64,000 bases of DNA from Limnohabitans sp. DM1 (GCF_001269385.1 NZ_CXOO01000010.1:248001-312000); one strand, 5' to 3'; positions 1-9,257 are shown, numbered from the stretch's first letter. Notes: generated from the sequence alone by a model not told the origin. Made by a program: numbers and translations.

Positions 1-39
1 CGTGCCGCGCCCAATTATTTCAACATCAATCTCTGTCAT
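1..39 (-). CDS. Start of an unidentified gene, truncated by the window edge
   Basis: An ATG on the minus strand at 37-39 opens a frame that stays open to the window edge (13 codons: MTEIDVEIIGRGT). It lies 21 bases downstream of the stop of the BrxC/BrxD-like ATPase gene and reads in the same direction, so it is probably the next gene of that operon. Too little is visible to assign a family. Related ATPases are often followed by TerB-domain proteins or helicases, but that is only a contextual guess. Confidence 0.45.
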   Translation of the reverse strand, partial: MTEIDVEIIGRGT

Positions 40-60
40 TTCAACGTACCTGAATGGTAT

Positions 61-1386
61 TTAGATAATCAAACCCGACAATTCGTCACCGTAATTTGTG
101 CCCTCTGGGGCTTTCGCTATATCAACTTGCGTTTGCTGCAATAACTCCTGCCACGCCGCCCCAGGGTTTTGTTCCAGCACCGCCAGCAAGCCAATGAATG
201 CCGTGATGGTGGTACGCGGGGTGCGAAAGGTGGCTTCGCCAATACGTTGTTCGCAGTGCTGCATGAAGGCAGGGATGGCTTCTGGGGGCAGGTGGGTGTG
301 GTCGGGTTGCCCGTGCTGGTAAACCGCCTGCACTTTGTGCAGCAGCGCCATGAAGTGTTCGCGCCCAAGCGCGCCCAGGCGCAACACGGGACCGGTCATG
401 TCCACCCAGTCGCCTCGCGCAAAGGGGTTGTCGGCCAGGCGCGATTGCAGCGCTGGGTAGCTGTACAGGCCCCGCCGTGGGTCCAGCAGTAGCTCGGGTG
501 TGCCACCCAGCAGCACGCCCAGCCCTTGGGCGGTGCCCTGCTCCAAGTCGTTGAGGATGCGCAGTATTTGTTCGTAGTTGTTGTTGCGGGCCTGGCTGTT
601 GGCGAGTTTGTACAGGTTGACCAGCTCGTCAATGCACACCAGCAAGCCCTGGTAGCCCGCCAGCCGGCTAAACGTGGCCATGAGCTTGAGCTGGTCGTAA
701 ACGGCGGCATCGTCAATGATTTCGCGCACGCCCAGGGCTTTGCGGGCATCGGTCTTGGCGGTGAATTCGCCGCGCAGCCAACGTATGGCGCTGTCTTTCA
801 GTGTGTCGTTGCCTGTTTCATAAGCACGCCAATACGCGGCAATGACGGTGGCAAAGTCGTAGCCCATGACCAGCTCACTCAGCAGTGCCAGCTTTTCGTG
901 AATGACGGCTTCGGGCTTGGCCCCGGTTTGCCGGGCTTGCGCCACGGCGGTGGTGATGAACTTTTCGACCACAGTAGACAACGCGCCGCCGTCTGGCTTG
1001 ACGCGGGTGGTCAGGTTTTTCATCAACTCGGCATACAAGCTGCGCGCTTCGCCGCCAGTGGCGTGCAGGCGGCGGCTGGGGTTGAGGTCGGCGTGGGCCA
1101 CCACGAGTTGGCGTTCCATGGCGCTGCCGCGCACCACGTTCATGAAAAAGGTTTTGCCAGCACCGTATTCACCCACCACCAGTTTGAAAACGCTGCCCCC
1201 GCTGGCTATGCGGTCCAGGCTGGTTTCCATCGCGGCCACTTCGGCGTCCCGGCCCACTTGTATGTGTTTGGCGCCCAGCAGCGGCGTGACACCGGCGCGA
1301 AGGGATTGGATCAATGCATCGCGCTCACGCGGGCGCAGGACGGATGGGTTCATGGTTTTTGCTAGACGGTGGGCGACAGGGGGCAT
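61..1386 (-). CDS. BrxC/BrxD-type (DUF2791) P-loop ATPase
   Basis: This 441-residue protein has a Walker A motif GEYGAGKT at about residues 72-79 and a Walker B-like segment LLVCIDEL at about 248-255. A conserved run GGTPELL follows near 294. Order and spacing match the BREX ATP-binding family (BrxC/BrxD, formerly DUF2791), which occurs in BREX type 2 and other defence-associated operons. The family is thought to be a cytoplasmic NTPase, with unknown exact role. The start is ambiguous: the first ATG is at 1386, but an ATG at 1353 (MNPSVLRPRERDAL) would begin where the conserved sequence begins, and neither has a clear ribosome binding site. It reads away from the ureD remnant, and its partner genes lie outside the window to the left. 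The family call is firm; membership in a particular defence system is inference. Confidence 0.8.
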   Translation of the reverse strand: MPPVAHRLAKTMNPSVLRPRERDALIQSLRAGVTPLLGAKHIQVGRDAEVAAMETSLDRIASGGSVFKLVVGEYGAGKTFFMNVVRGSAMERQLVVAHADLNPSRRLHATGGEARSLYAELMKNLTTRVKPDGGALSTVVEKFITTAVAQARQTGAKPEAVIHEKLALLSELVMGYDFATVIAAYWRAYETGNDTLKDSAIRWLRGEFTAKTDARKALGVREIIDDAAVYDQLKLMATFSRLAGYQGLLVCIDELVNLYKLANSQARNNNYEQILRILNDLEQGTAQGLGVLLGGTPELLLDPRRGLYSYPALQSRLADNPFARGDWVDMTGPVLRLGALGREHFMALLHKVQAVYQHGQPDHTHLPPEAIPAFMQHCEQRIGEATFRTPRTTITAFIGLLAVLEQNPGAAWQELLQQTQVDIAKAPEGTNYGDELSGLII

Positions 1387-1520
1387 GATTTGTGTTCAAG
1401 ACTTCGACGCCACACATAAAAGTACAAGAAATACAACCAAATATTTCCAAAGTATGGCATAGGTTTTAATCATCCGAAGACTCCGCATCTGGGTCTGCTT
1501 GGAGGCTGGAGTCGGGCAAG

Positions 1521-1874
1521 TTGGCAGCGATGGCTGCGAGTCAGCCCCTGGCCGTTCAGGATGACTTCCCCTTGGCGCAAGTCACCTTCTTAGAACACCT
1601 ACAAATCCCGCGTGTCTTGCTGGTGCGAGGCAAGATCAGCGCCATTGCGGCTGAACGGTCTGAACACGCGCTGGCCTGCGCCCGCGAACTGCTCGAAGCG
1701 TCGGAACTGCGCCTCACGGCAGGGGCCACATCGCCGCACCAACAGGTCATCGTGATGCGGGTGCTGGCACCGGTGACCGAACCCGCCATGCAATTGCTCA
1801 GGCAGGTGTGGGCTGTTTGGCGGCGTGAGATGTGGGGATTGCCGGGCACTTACCCTCGGCTTTGGCATGTGTGA
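1521..1874 (+). pseudogene. ureD: C-terminal remnant of urease accessory protein UreD
   Basis: The last 65 or so of the 117 residues carry the UreD C-terminal signature: LTAGATSPHQQVIVMRVLAP, then VTEPAMQLLRQVW and a closing PRLWHV (family members end in PRIW plus two residues). A normal UreD is about 270-290 residues, so the N-terminal two thirds are missing. The frame is closed upstream by a stop at 1467-1469, there is no good ribosome binding site, and the nominal start is TTG (1521) or ATG (1530). The neighbour to the left is a divergent defence-type ATPase, suggesting that a rearrangement at about 1.4-1.6 kb removed the 5' part. The urease operon at 20.7-25.3 kb has no ureD. That this is UreD-derived I consider very likely; that it is non-functional is inferred from its length. 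Confidence 0.75.
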
Positions 1875-1958
1875 ACCCTGAGTTTTTTGCACCCGAGCCC
1901 CATTGCAACCAGCTTTAACAGGGCACAGGCACATGATCCAAGGCCTTGTTCAATCAGA

Positions 1959-1976
1959 AAGTGATCTGGATCACTG
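1959..1976. promoter_or_regulatory. Crp/Fnr-family operator-like palindrome
   Basis: The perfect palindrome core GTGATC-TG-GATCAC at 1961-1974 closely resembles the E. coli CRP consensus (TGTGATCTAGATCACA). It lies about 50 bases upstream of the DUF4010 protein start at 2024, where it could act as an activator or repressor site. Which Crp/Fnr-type regulator binds cannot be told from sequence. Confidence 0.5.
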
Positions 1977-2023
1977 TTAGGCGCTGAGCATCATGGTCAG
2001 ATGCGAATGATGTTTCTTTTGTC

Positions 2024-3250
2024 ATGAACACCCCTGCACATTGGATCGGCTTGCTGACCGCCCTGGGGGCGGGCTTGCTGATCGGTGTGGTGCGCGAGCG
2101 CCGGCACGAGCCCCATGTCACCAAGGCTGGTACGCGGACACACGCGCTGGTAGCAATGCTCGGCTATGTGAGTTGGAGTTTGGGCACCTGGCCTTTTGTG
2201 GCCACGGTCTTGGTGATCGGTGCGCTGGTGATCGGAGGTTATCAGGCCACCGCCCGAAGCGATCCTGGCCAGACGGGCGAGGTGGCATTGCTGGTGACAC
2301 TGATGTTGTCGGCGCTTGCGCAGCAAAATCCGAGCTTGTCTGCCGCTTTGGGCGTGCTGGCTGCCGCATTGCTGCATGCCAAACAAGCTTCGCAGCACAT
2401 CAGCCGTGTTCTGATCACGGATCAAGAGTTGCAAGACGCCCTCATCCTGGCTGCCGCAGCACTGGTCGTGATGCCGCTGCTGTCAGACCAAGCGATGGAC
2501 CCCTGGGGTGTGCTGCAACCCACCACGCTGTGGCGCATCGTGGTGTTGGTCATGGCGGTCGGCATGCTGGGCCACGTCGCACAACGTGCGCTGGGGGGTC
2601 CTTGGGGTATGCCACTGGCGGCATTTTTTTCGGGTTTTGTGTCCTCCACCGCTGTGGTCGTCAGCACGGGGCAGCGCGTGCGGTCAGGGCAAAGCGATGC
2701 AATGCCCGCAGCAGCTTGTGCCCTGCTGGCCAATCTGGCGTCGTTGGCGCTGTTTGCCGGGGTGCTGGGGGCTGCCTCACCGCCCCTGCTGGTGGCCATG
2801 CGCTGGCCACTGGTCTTGGCAGGCCTGGGCTTGCTACTGGTAGTGTTGCTCGCCTTGCGTCGCATCGAAGGGGATGGTGCCAAGACCCCAACAGGGCGTG
2901 CCTTCAAGCTCACCCATGCCGTGGGCATGGCCAGCATCATTGCCTTGATGTCCTTGCTCGCCGCTTGGCTGCAAAACGTTTTTGGCGATGTGGGCGTATT
3001 GGTGGCTGCCTTGTGCGTCGCTTGGGTGGAAGTGCATGCTGCCGCCGCCAGCATTGCGCAGCTGATTCAGTCAGGCGGCATGGCGCCTGAATGGGCGCAC
3101 TGGGCACTGGTGGCCGTTCTGGCCTCCAGCGCAGTGGCCAAAACTGCCTTGGCGATGGCCAGCGGCGGGATTCGCTACGGCCTGACCGTAGGAATTGGAT
3201 TCGGGGTCATGGTGGCGGGCGGCGCGGTGGGCGTGATGTGGTTTGTCTGA
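2024..3250 (+). CDS. MgtC/SapB-like membrane protein with DUF4010 domain
   Basis: This 408-residue polytopic inner-membrane protein begins with an MgtC/SapB-type segment (ALGAGLLIGVVRERR, then GTRTHALVAMLGY) of four or so membrane spans. The remaining two thirds match DUF4010, with the typical FFSGFVSSTAVV stretch near residue 205 and several further hydrophobic segments. The function of this combination is unknown; MgtC relatives are linked to magnesium limitation and membrane energetics. The ATG at 2024 is 50 bases downstream of a Crp/Fnr-type palindrome. It appears monocistronic and converges with the etfA end of the next operon. Confidence 0.85.
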   Translation: MNTPAHWIGLLTALGAGLLIGVVRERRHEPHVTKAGTRTHALVAMLGYVSWSLGTWPFVATVLVIGALVIGGYQATARSDPGQTGEVALLVTLMLSALAQQNPSLSAALGVLAAALLHAKQASQHISRVLITDQELQDALILAAAALVVMPLLSDQAMDPWGVLQPTTLWRIVVLVMAVGMLGHVAQRALGGPWGMPLAAFFSGFVSSTAVVVSTGQRVRSGQSDAMPAAACALLANLASLALFAGVLGAASPPLLVAMRWPLVLAGLGLLLVVLLALRRIEGDGAKTPTGRAFKLTHAVGMASIIALMSLLAAWLQNVFGDVGVLVAALCVAWVEVHAAAASIAQLIQSGGMAPEWAHWALVAVLASSAVAKTALAMASGGIRYGLTVGIGFGVMVAGGAVGVMWFV

Positions 3251-3326
3251 ATTGAACCAGCAGGCTTGCGAGGGATGAGGGTCTGCGAAAGGCTGTTATG
3301 TAGCCAATGACCGCTTTCGTAGTGGT

Positions 3327-4259
3327 TTAGACCTGCTGTACGAGTTCAGGCACAGCCGCAAACAAGTCGGCTTCGAGGCCAAAGTCGGCCACGCTGAAGA
3401 TAGGCGCTTCTGGATCCTTGTTGATCGCCACGATCACCTTGGAATCCTTCATGCCCGCCAAGTGCTGGATCGCACCCGAAATGCCACAAGCCACATACAA
3501 CTGAGGTGCGACGATTTTGCCGGTCTGCCCCACCTGCAGGTCGTTGGCGGCGTAACCAGCATCGACTGCAGCGCGGCTGGCACCAATGGCGGCGCCCAGC
3601 TTATCGGCCAGCGGCGTCATCACTTCGTTGAACTTCTCCGAGCTGCCCAAAGCGCGGCCGCCGGAGACGATGATCTTGGCAGCGGTCAACTCGGGTCGGT
3701 CGTTCTTGGAGATCTCGCTGCGCGTGAAGCTGCTCTTGCCGCTGTCGGCTTGGGCTGATGCGCTTTCCACCGCGGCGCTGCCACCTGTAGCGGCTGCGGC
3801 GTCAAAGCCGGTGGTGCGCACGGTGATGACTTTGGTGGCATCCAGGCTTTGCACCGTGGCCATGGCGTTACCCGCGTAGATAGGACGCTCAAAAGTGTCG
3901 GCAGAGATGACTTGCGTGACATCGCTGATTTGGCCCACGTCCAGCTTGGCGGCCACGCGAGGCGCCACGTTTTTGCCTGCAGCAGTGGCGGGGAAGAGGA
4001 TGTGGCTGTAGTTGGCAGCAATCGCCAGCACCTGGGCGGCGACGTTTTCCGCCAAACCATGAGCCAAGGCTTCACTGTCGGCGTGGATCACTTTGGTCAC
4101 ACCTGCGATTTGGGCGGCGGCTTGCGCAGCAGCGGCGGCGTTGTGGCCCGCCACCAGCACATGCACATCACCACCGCAAGCCGCGGCAGCGGTCACGGTG
4201 TTCAGGGTGGCGCCTTTGATGGAGGCGTTGTCGTGTTCGGCAATAACGAGAGAAGTCAT
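3327..4259 (-). CDS. etfA: Electron transfer flavoprotein alpha subunit
   Basis: EtfA pairs with EtfB to carry electrons from acyl-CoA dehydrogenases to ETF:quinone oxidoreductase. The 310-residue product has the C-terminal FAD-binding signature ([20 protein letters not shown], then [20 protein letters not shown], about residues 254-294) and normal family length. It is the last gene of the ten-gene cyclohexanecarboxylate operon, 17 bases after etfB. Its place behind three dehydrogenase genes implies a dedicated electron acceptor, although it may also serve general beta-oxidation. ETF:quinone oxidoreductase is not in this window. Confidence 0.97.
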   Translation of the reverse strand: MTSLVIAEHDNASIKGATLNTVTAAAACGGDVHVLVAGHNAAAAAQAAAQIAGVTKVIHADSEALAHGLAENVAAQVLAIAANYSHILFPATAAGKNVAPRVAAKLDVGQISDVTQVISADTFERPIYAGNAMATVQSLDATKVITVRTTGFDAAAATGGSAAVESASAQADSGKSSFTRSEISKNDRPELTAAKIIVSGGRALGSSEKFNEVMTPLADKLGAAIGASRAAVDAGYAANDLQVGQTGKIVAPQLYVACGISGAIQHLAGMKDSKVIVAINKDPEAPIFSVADFGLEADLFAAVPELVQQV

Positions 4260-4276
4260 GAGATTTCCTTGGATGG

Positions 4277-5032
4277 TCAGATGACCTTGGCCACGTTTTT
4301 CAATTTATCCACCAGCGTGGCGACATCGGGCACCTTGATGCCAGCGCTGCGCTTGGCAGGCTCGGCCACTTTGAGGGTCTTGATGCGGGGGGCCACATCG
4401 ACGCCCAAGTCTTCAGGCTTGAAGGTGTCGAGCTGCTTTTTCTTGGCCTTCATGATGTTGGGCAAGGTCACGTAGCGTGGTTCATTCAGGCGCAGGTCGG
4501 TGGTCACTACCGCAGGCAGGCTGATGCTGAGCACTTCCAGGCCTCCGTCAATCTCGCGGGTCACTTGGGCCTTGCCATCCACGATCTCGACCTTGGAGGC
4601 AAAGGTGGCTTGGGGCAGATCGGCCAGCGCCGCCAGCATCTGGCCAGTCTGGTTGCAGTCGTCGTCAATCGCTTGTTTGCCCAGGATGATCAGACCGGGT
4701 TGCTCTTTGTCCACCAAGGCCTTGAGCAGCTTGGCCACAGCCAGGGGCTGCAAGTCCAAATCAGCGGGGGTCTCAACCAAGATGCCGCGATCGGCACCAA
4801 TGGCCATGGCCGTGCGCAGGGTTTCCTGGCACTGGGCCACGCCGCAAGACACCGCGATCACTTCGGTTGCCAGACCTTTTTCTTTCAGGCGCACAGCTTC
4901 TTCGACCGCAATTTCGTCAAAGGGGTTCATGCTCATCTTGACGTTGGCGATGTCCACGCCGGAACCATCGGACTTGACACGGACCTTGACGTTGTAGTCC
5001 ACCACCCGTTTGACGGGAACGAGAATTTTCAT
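4277..5032 (-). CDS. etfB: Electron transfer flavoprotein beta subunit
   Basis: The 251-residue product starts [20 protein letters not shown], as canonical EtfB (group I ETF) does, and contains the conserved [18 protein letters not shown] and the AMP-site region around [17 protein letters not shown]. It forms the FAD/AMP-containing heterodimer with EtfA. It starts 18 bases after gcdH ends and precedes etfA. The length and lack of fused domains match housekeeping EtfB rather than the bifurcating FixA type. Confidence 0.97.
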   Translation of the reverse strand: MKILVPVKRVVDYNVKVRVKSDGSGVDIANVKMSMNPFDEIAVEEAVRLKEKGLATEVIAVSCGVAQCQETLRTAMAIGADRGILVETPADLDLQPLAVAKLLKALVDKEQPGLIILGKQAIDDDCNQTGQMLAALADLPQATFASKVEIVDGKAQVTREIDGGLEVLSISLPAVVTTDLRLNEPRYVTLPNIMKAKKKQLDTFKPEDLGVDVAPRIKTLKVAEPAKRSAGIKVPDVATLVDKLKNVAKVI

Positions 5033-5050
5033 GGCTCGACTCCGTGTGAA

Positions 5051-6238
5051 TCAGTTAGCGAAAGCCGGGATACCCGTGATGGCACGGCCCAGGATCAGGG
5101 CGTGCACGTCGTGTGTGCCTTCGTACGTGTTGACCACTTCCAGGTTCACCAGGTGGCGGGCCACGCCGTATTCGGCGCTGATGCCATTGCCGCCCATCAT
5201 GTCGCGCGCCAGGCGGGCGATGTCCAGGGCCTTGCCGCAGCTGTTGCGCTTGAGGATGGAGGTCACTTCGACCGGGGCGTTGCCCGCGTCCTTCATGCGG
5301 CCCAATGCCAGACAGCCTTGTAGGCCCATGCTGATTTCGGTCAGCATGTCGGCCAGTTTCTTCTGGATCAGCTGGTTGGCGGCCAGGGGGCGACCAAACT
5401 GCTGGCGGTCCATCACGTACTGTCGGGCACGGGCGTAGCAGTCTTCAGCAGCGCCCAAGGCGCCCCAGGCGATGCCGTAGCGGGCGCTGTTCAGGCAAGT
5501 GAAGGGGCCTTTCAAGCCACGCACTTCAGGGAAGGCGTTTTCTTCGGGGCAAAACACCTCGTCCATGACGATCTCGCCGGTGATAGAAGCACGCAGACCG
5601 ACCTTGCCGTGAACGGCGGGTGCGGACAAGCCTTTCCAGCCTTTTTCCAAAATGAAGCCACGGATCTGGCCGCCATCGTCCTTGGCCCAGACCACGAACA
5701 CGTCGGCAATGGGGCTGTTGGTGATCCACATCTTGGCACCGCTGATGCTGTAGCCGCCGTCGACCTTTTTGGCGCGGGTGATCATGCTGCCGGGGTCGGA
5801 GCCGTGATTGGGTTCAGTCAGTCCGAAGCAGCCGATCCACTCGCCACGGGCCAGCTTGGGCAGGTATTTTTGTTTTTGGGCTTCGGTGCCGAAGTCGTTG
5901 ATCGGCACCATCACGAGGGACGACTGCACGCTCATCATGGAGCGGTACCCGCTGTCCACGCGCTCGACCTCGCGAGCCACCAGGCCGTAGCAGACGTAGT
6001 TCAGGCCTGCGCCGCCGTACTGCTCGGGGATGGTCGGGCCCAAGAGGCCCAGCTCGCCCATCTCGCGGAAGATGGACACGTCGGTGGTTTCATTCAGAAA
6101 CGCGTCTTTCACGCGGGGCAGCAGCTTTTCCTGGCAATAGGCGCGGGCGGCTTCCTGCACCTGACGCTCGTCTTCGGTGAGCTGGGCGCTGAGGTTGAAG
6201 GGATCTTCCCAGTTGAAGGTGTTTTTAGGGTTGGCCAT
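5051..6238 (-). CDS. gcdH: Glutaryl-CoA dehydrogenase
   Basis: This 395-residue flavoenzyme oxidatively decarboxylates glutaryl-CoA to crotonyl-CoA and passes electrons to ETF. The [14 protein letters not shown] segment contains Arg99, equivalent to the residue that binds the distal carboxylate in human GCDH, and [15 protein letters not shown] follows. The catalytic base is Glu373 in the [19 protein letters not shown] tail. Within this operon it is a logical downstream step, since ring cleavage gives pimeloyl-CoA and one beta-oxidation round gives glutaryl-CoA. It is 28 bases downstream of the preceding acyl-CoA dehydrogenase gene and 18 bases upstream of etfB. Confidence 0.95.
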   Translation of the reverse strand: MANPKNTFNWEDPFNLSAQLTEDERQVQEAARAYCQEKLLPRVKDAFLNETTDVSIFREMGELGLLGPTIPEQYGGAGLNYVCYGLVAREVERVDSGYRSMMSVQSSLVMVPINDFGTEAQKQKYLPKLARGEWIGCFGLTEPNHGSDPGSMITRAKKVDGGYSISGAKMWITNSPIADVFVVWAKDDGGQIRGFILEKGWKGLSAPAVHGKVGLRASITGEIVMDEVFCPEENAFPEVRGLKGPFTCLNSARYGIAWGALGAAEDCYARARQYVMDRQQFGRPLAANQLIQKKLADMLTEISMGLQGCLALGRMKDAGNAPVEVTSILKRNSCGKALDIARLARDMMGGNGISAEYGVARHLVNLEVVNTYEGTHDVHALILGRAITGIPAFAN

Positions 6239-6266
6239 ATGAGTTCGCAGGGTTAAAGGTCAGGTG

Positions 6267-7427
6267 TCAGACCGCGCGCAACAGTTCGCGGCCGATGATG
6301 ATTTGCTGCACCTGCGTGGTGCCTTCGTACAGGCGCAGCAGGCGGGCGTCACGGTAAAAGCGCTCGACCGGGTATTCGTTGATGTAGCCTGCCCCTCCGT
6401 GGATCTGCACGCCGCGGTCGGCCACGCGGCCCACCATCTCGGTGGAGAACAGCTTGGCGCATGACACCTGCATCGAAATTTCGGGGTCGGACACATGCGG
6501 CGGCTTGAGGTCAAAGCGTGCGGCCACGTCCTTGACCAGCGACCAACCCGCCAGCAGCTCGGCTTGGCTGTCAGCCAGCATGGCCTGGATCAGTTGGAAC
6601 TCGCCAATTGGTTTGCCAAACTGTTTGCGGTCGCGGGCGTAGGTGAGGGCTTCGTCCAGGATGCGCGAGGCCAGTCCGCAGGAGACGGCCGAGATGTTCA
6701 GGCGCCCACGGTCCAGCACTTTCATGGCGGTCTTGAAGCCTTGGCCGGGCACGCCGCCGATGATGTTGGCGGCGGGCACGCGCACATTCTCCAGAATCAC
6801 GTCGCAGGTCTTGGTGCCGCGTTGGCCCATTTTCTTGTCGGGCTTGCCCAGCTTGATGCCCGGCAGATCGGCCGGCACGATGAAGGCCGACACGCCACTG
6901 GCCCCCGGGCCGCCGGTGCGCGCCATCAGGGTGAAGGCCCCGGCACGTGGTGCGTTGGTGATGTAGCGCTTGGTGCCGCTTAGCACATAGTGGTCGCCGT
7001 CGAGTTCGGCGCGGGTCTTGAGCGATGCGGCGTCCGTGCCGACATCGGGTTCGGTCAGTGCGAAGGACATGATCAGCTCGCCGCTGGCCACGCGGGGCAG
7101 GTAGGCGGCTTTTTGCTCGGGCGTGCCGTCCATCAGGATGCCTTGCGAGCCGATGCCGATGTTGGTGCCAAAGACCGAGCGGAAGGCGGGCGCGGTGCGG
7201 CCGAGCTCGTAGTTGACCAGCACCTCTTGGCTGACCGAAAGACCAATGCCGCCAAACTCCTCGGGTACGGTCAGACCAAACAGGCCCATGTCCTTCATGT
7301 CCTGAACGATGTCCAGTGGCACGTCGTCGTGCTCTTCGAGGTGGTTTTCGGCTGGGATCAAGCGCTCGCGGATGAAGCGCTGGAGGGTGGGCAGCAGGAG
7401 GTCAAAGGATTCGGAGTCGAGGGCCAT
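6267..7427 (-). CDS. Acyl-CoA dehydrogenase (possible pimeloyl-CoA dehydrogenase)
   Basis: This 386-residue FAD enzyme shows the standard family features: FALTEPDVGTDAASL near residue 130, GTKRYITNAP near 150, and the catalytic Glu368 in LRLYEGTTQVQQIIIGREL. I chose ATG 7427 (MALDSESFDLLLP) because the frame upstream of it overlaps the end of badK and does not look like dehydrogenase sequence. The operon already encodes AliB and GcdH. The missing oxidation step in the pathway is pimeloyl-CoA dehydrogenation, so that role is plausible. Known pimeloyl-CoA dehydrogenase (PimCD) has two subunits, so this remains a guess. Confidence 0.88.
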   Translation of the reverse strand: MALDSESFDLLLPTLQRFIRERLIPAENHLEEHDDVPLDIVQDMKDMGLFGLTVPEEFGGIGLSVSQEVLVNYELGRTAPAFRSVFGTNIGIGSQGILMDGTPEQKAAYLPRVASGELIMSFALTEPDVGTDAASLKTRAELDGDHYVLSGTKRYITNAPRAGAFTLMARTGGPGASGVSAFIVPADLPGIKLGKPDKKMGQRGTKTCDVILENVRVPAANIIGGVPGQGFKTAMKVLDRGRLNISAVSCGLASRILDEALTYARDRKQFGKPIGEFQLIQAMLADSQAELLAGWSLVKDVAARFDLKPPHVSDPEISMQVSCAKLFSTEMVGRVADRGVQIHGGAGYINEYPVERFYRDARLLRLYEGTTQVQQIIIGRELLRAV

Positions 7428-7440
7428 GGTCAAAGTGGGG

Positions 7441-8217
7441 TTAACGGTGCTGGAAAACGGGTTTTCGTTTGTCGAGGAAGGCGTGCATGCCTTCATGGGC
7501 GTCGGCGCTGGCGAAGCGGGCGTGCAGCGCACGGCGCTCGAACAAAATGCCTTCTGTAAGGCTGGCCTCGTGGGCGCGGTTGACCGACTCCTTGATGGCC
7601 ATCAAGGCGGGCAGCGAGTAGCCCGCAATCTGCGTGGCCAGCTTCAGCGTCACGGCCTGCAGCTCGGCATCGGGCACCACGCGCGAGACCAGGCCGTAGC
7701 GGTCGGCTTCATCGGCATTCAGCATGCGGGCCGAGAGGCACATGTCCATGGCTTTGGCTTTGCCGATGGCGCGCGGCAGGCGTTGGGTGCCACCTGCACC
7801 GGGCAGCATCGCCAGCTTGATCTCGGGCAGGGCAAACTGCGCCGACTCGGCCGCGATCACGATGTCGCAGGCCAGGGCCAACTCGCAGCCGCCGCCCATG
7901 GCGTAGCCCGCCACGGCCGCAATCACCGGCTTGCGTACTTGACGAATGGTTTCCCAGTTGCGGGTGATGAAGCCACTTTGGAACACATCCATGTAGGACC
8001 AGTCGGCCATCACGGCGATGTCGGCACCGGCGGCAAAAGCCTTGTCGCTGCCGGTGATGACGATGGCGCCGATGTCCGGGTCAGCATCCAGACTCAGCAG
8101 CGCATGGCCCAGCGCGTCCATCAAGGCGTCGTTGAGCGCATTGAGCTGGGCGGGACGGTTCAGGGTGATGACACCGACACGTCCGTGCCGAGTGCTCAGG
8201 ATGGGGGACTCGGACAT
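7441..8217 (-). CDS. badK: Cyclohex-1-ene-1-carboxyl-CoA hydratase BadK
   Basis: This 258-residue crotonase-fold enzyme is expected to add water to cyclohex-1-ene-1-carboxyl-CoA, giving 2-hydroxycyclohexanecarboxyl-CoA. It matches Rhodopseudomonas palustris BadK closely from memory: [60 protein letters not shown] and the tail [20 protein letters not shown]. One crotonase catalytic Glu is in LPEIK; the second Glu position is Asp (KAMDMCLS), as also in BadK. It lies 13 bases after the Bug-type protein gene and 13 before the acyl-CoA dehydrogenase gene. Presence of aliA, aliB, badH and badI makes the specific assignment strong. Confidence 0.9.
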   Translation of the reverse strand: MSESPILSTRHGRVGVITLNRPAQLNALNDALMDALGHALLSLDADPDIGAIVITGSDKAFAAGADIAVMADWSYMDVFQSGFITRNWETIRQVRKPVIAAVAGYAMGGGCELALACDIVIAAESAQFALPEIKLAMLPGAGGTQRLPRAIGKAKAMDMCLSARMLNADEADRYGLVSRVVPDAELQAVTLKLATQIAGYSLPALMAIKESVNRAHEASLTEGILFERRALHARFASADAHEGMHAFLDKRKPVFQHR

Positions 8218-8230
8218 CTTGCGCTCCTGC

Positions 8231-9214
8231 TTACTCGACGGTGATTTTCTGGTCGCGGATCAAAGCGCCCAGGACTTTGCCTTCGTTGGCCAGCAGCGCC
8301 TTGAATTCGGCCGTGTCCAGCGAAACGTTCTCGCCGCCCAGATCGGCGTAGCGGGCCTTCAGTGTGGGCGATGCCAAGGCCTTGGCGACCTCACGGTTCA
8401 AACGGCCGATGACGTCTGCAGGTGTGCCATTGGGCGCCCACATGCCAAACCAGATGTCCAGATTGGCCCCTTTGAAACCTTGCTCAGCCACGGTGGGCAC
8501 ATCGGGGAAAAATGGGGAGCGCTTCTCGCTCACCACCGCCAGCAATTTGACCTTGCCCGTGCGGATGTGCGGGAAAGCAATGCCCGGGTCGCACACCATG
8601 TCGGCTTGACCTGCCAGAACGTCTTGCAGTGCCGGTGCGGCCCCTTTGTAGGGCACGTGCAGGATGTTGGTGCCGGTGGCCTGTTTGAACAGTTCGCAAG
8701 CCAGGTGGGGGGGCGTGCCAGCACCGGCTGAGGCGTAGGCCAATTTTCCGGACTTGGCCTGTGCGACCAGTTCGCGCACATCTTTGGCTGTACTTTGTGG
8801 CTTGGTCACCAAATACATTTGCGATTTACCGATGCCACTGACCGGGGTGAGGTCGCGGGAGGGCAGCAAGTTGGATTTGATCAGGTGCGGGTTGACGGTT
8901 TCTACCGATGTGGGTGAGATGAACAAGGTGTGACCATCAGGGGTTGCGCGAGCGACCTCTGCGGCTGCAATGTTGCCGCTGGCACCGGGCTTGTTGTCAA
9001 TGACGACAGACTGGCCCAAGCTTTCGGTCAAGCCTTGAGCGACCAGCCGTGCCATGGCATCGGTTGTTCCACCGGGGGCAAAACCCACCACGATGCGGAT
9101 GGGTTTACTGGGCCAACTTTGGGCGTGACTGATGCCGCTGACACAAAGGCCAAGAAGTGAGAGGCTTGCGACCGCCAAAGTGCGGCGCAGTGTGAAGCGT
9201 GGTGCGGATGTCAT
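8231..9214 (-). CDS. Bug-family (TctC-type) periplasmic binding protein
   Basis: This 327-residue secreted protein begins with a Sec signal peptide (RRTLAVASLSLLGLCVSGIS, cleavage expected after SHA). The Bug signature WPSKPIRIVVGFAPGGTTD follows, then LGQSVVIDNKPGASGNIAA. Such proteins bind small carboxylates for tripartite tricarboxylate transporters. ATG 9214 is supported by an AGGAGA box 7-12 bases upstream; an earlier in-frame ATG at 9268 would spoil the signal peptide. It sits between aliA and badK, but no TctA/TctB membrane genes are present. It may capture cyclohexanecarboxylate or a related acid and use a transporter encoded elsewhere; the ligand is inference. Confidence 0.9.
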   Translation of the reverse strand: MTSAPRFTLRRTLAVASLSLLGLCVSGISHAQSWPSKPIRIVVGFAPGGTTDAMARLVAQGLTESLGQSVVIDNKPGASGNIAAAEVARATPDGHTLFISPTSVETVNPHLIKSNLLPSRDLTPVSGIGKSQMYLVTKPQSTAKDVRELVAQAKSGKLAYASAGAGTPPHLACELFKQATGTNILHVPYKGAAPALQDVLAGQADMVCDPGIAFPHIRTGKVKLLAVVSEKRSPFFPDVPTVAEQGFKGANLDIWFGMWAPNGTPADVIGRLNREVAKALASPTLKARYADLGGENVSLDTAEFKALLANEGKVLGALIRDQKITVE

Positions 9215-9257
9215 GATTTGTCTCCTGATGGGGTGGTTGAAAGTTGAGCGCTTTGTC

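Noticed and set aside
1961..1974. Strict FNR site
   Set aside because: The half-sites lack the outer TT/AA of TTGAT-N4-ATCAA; the element fits the CRP-type GTGA-N6-TCAC better, so it is listed only as Crp/Fnr-family.
3327..5032. FixAB-type bifurcating ETF
   Set aside because: The genes follow acyl-CoA dehydrogenases, no fixC/fixX is present, and the sequences match the housekeeping ETF group.
7428..7532. Longer N terminus for the acyl-CoA dehydrogenase at 6267-7427
   Set aside because: The extra 35 codons overlap the end of badK and give Pro/Thr-rich sequence unlike the family; ATG 7427 begins at the conserved region.
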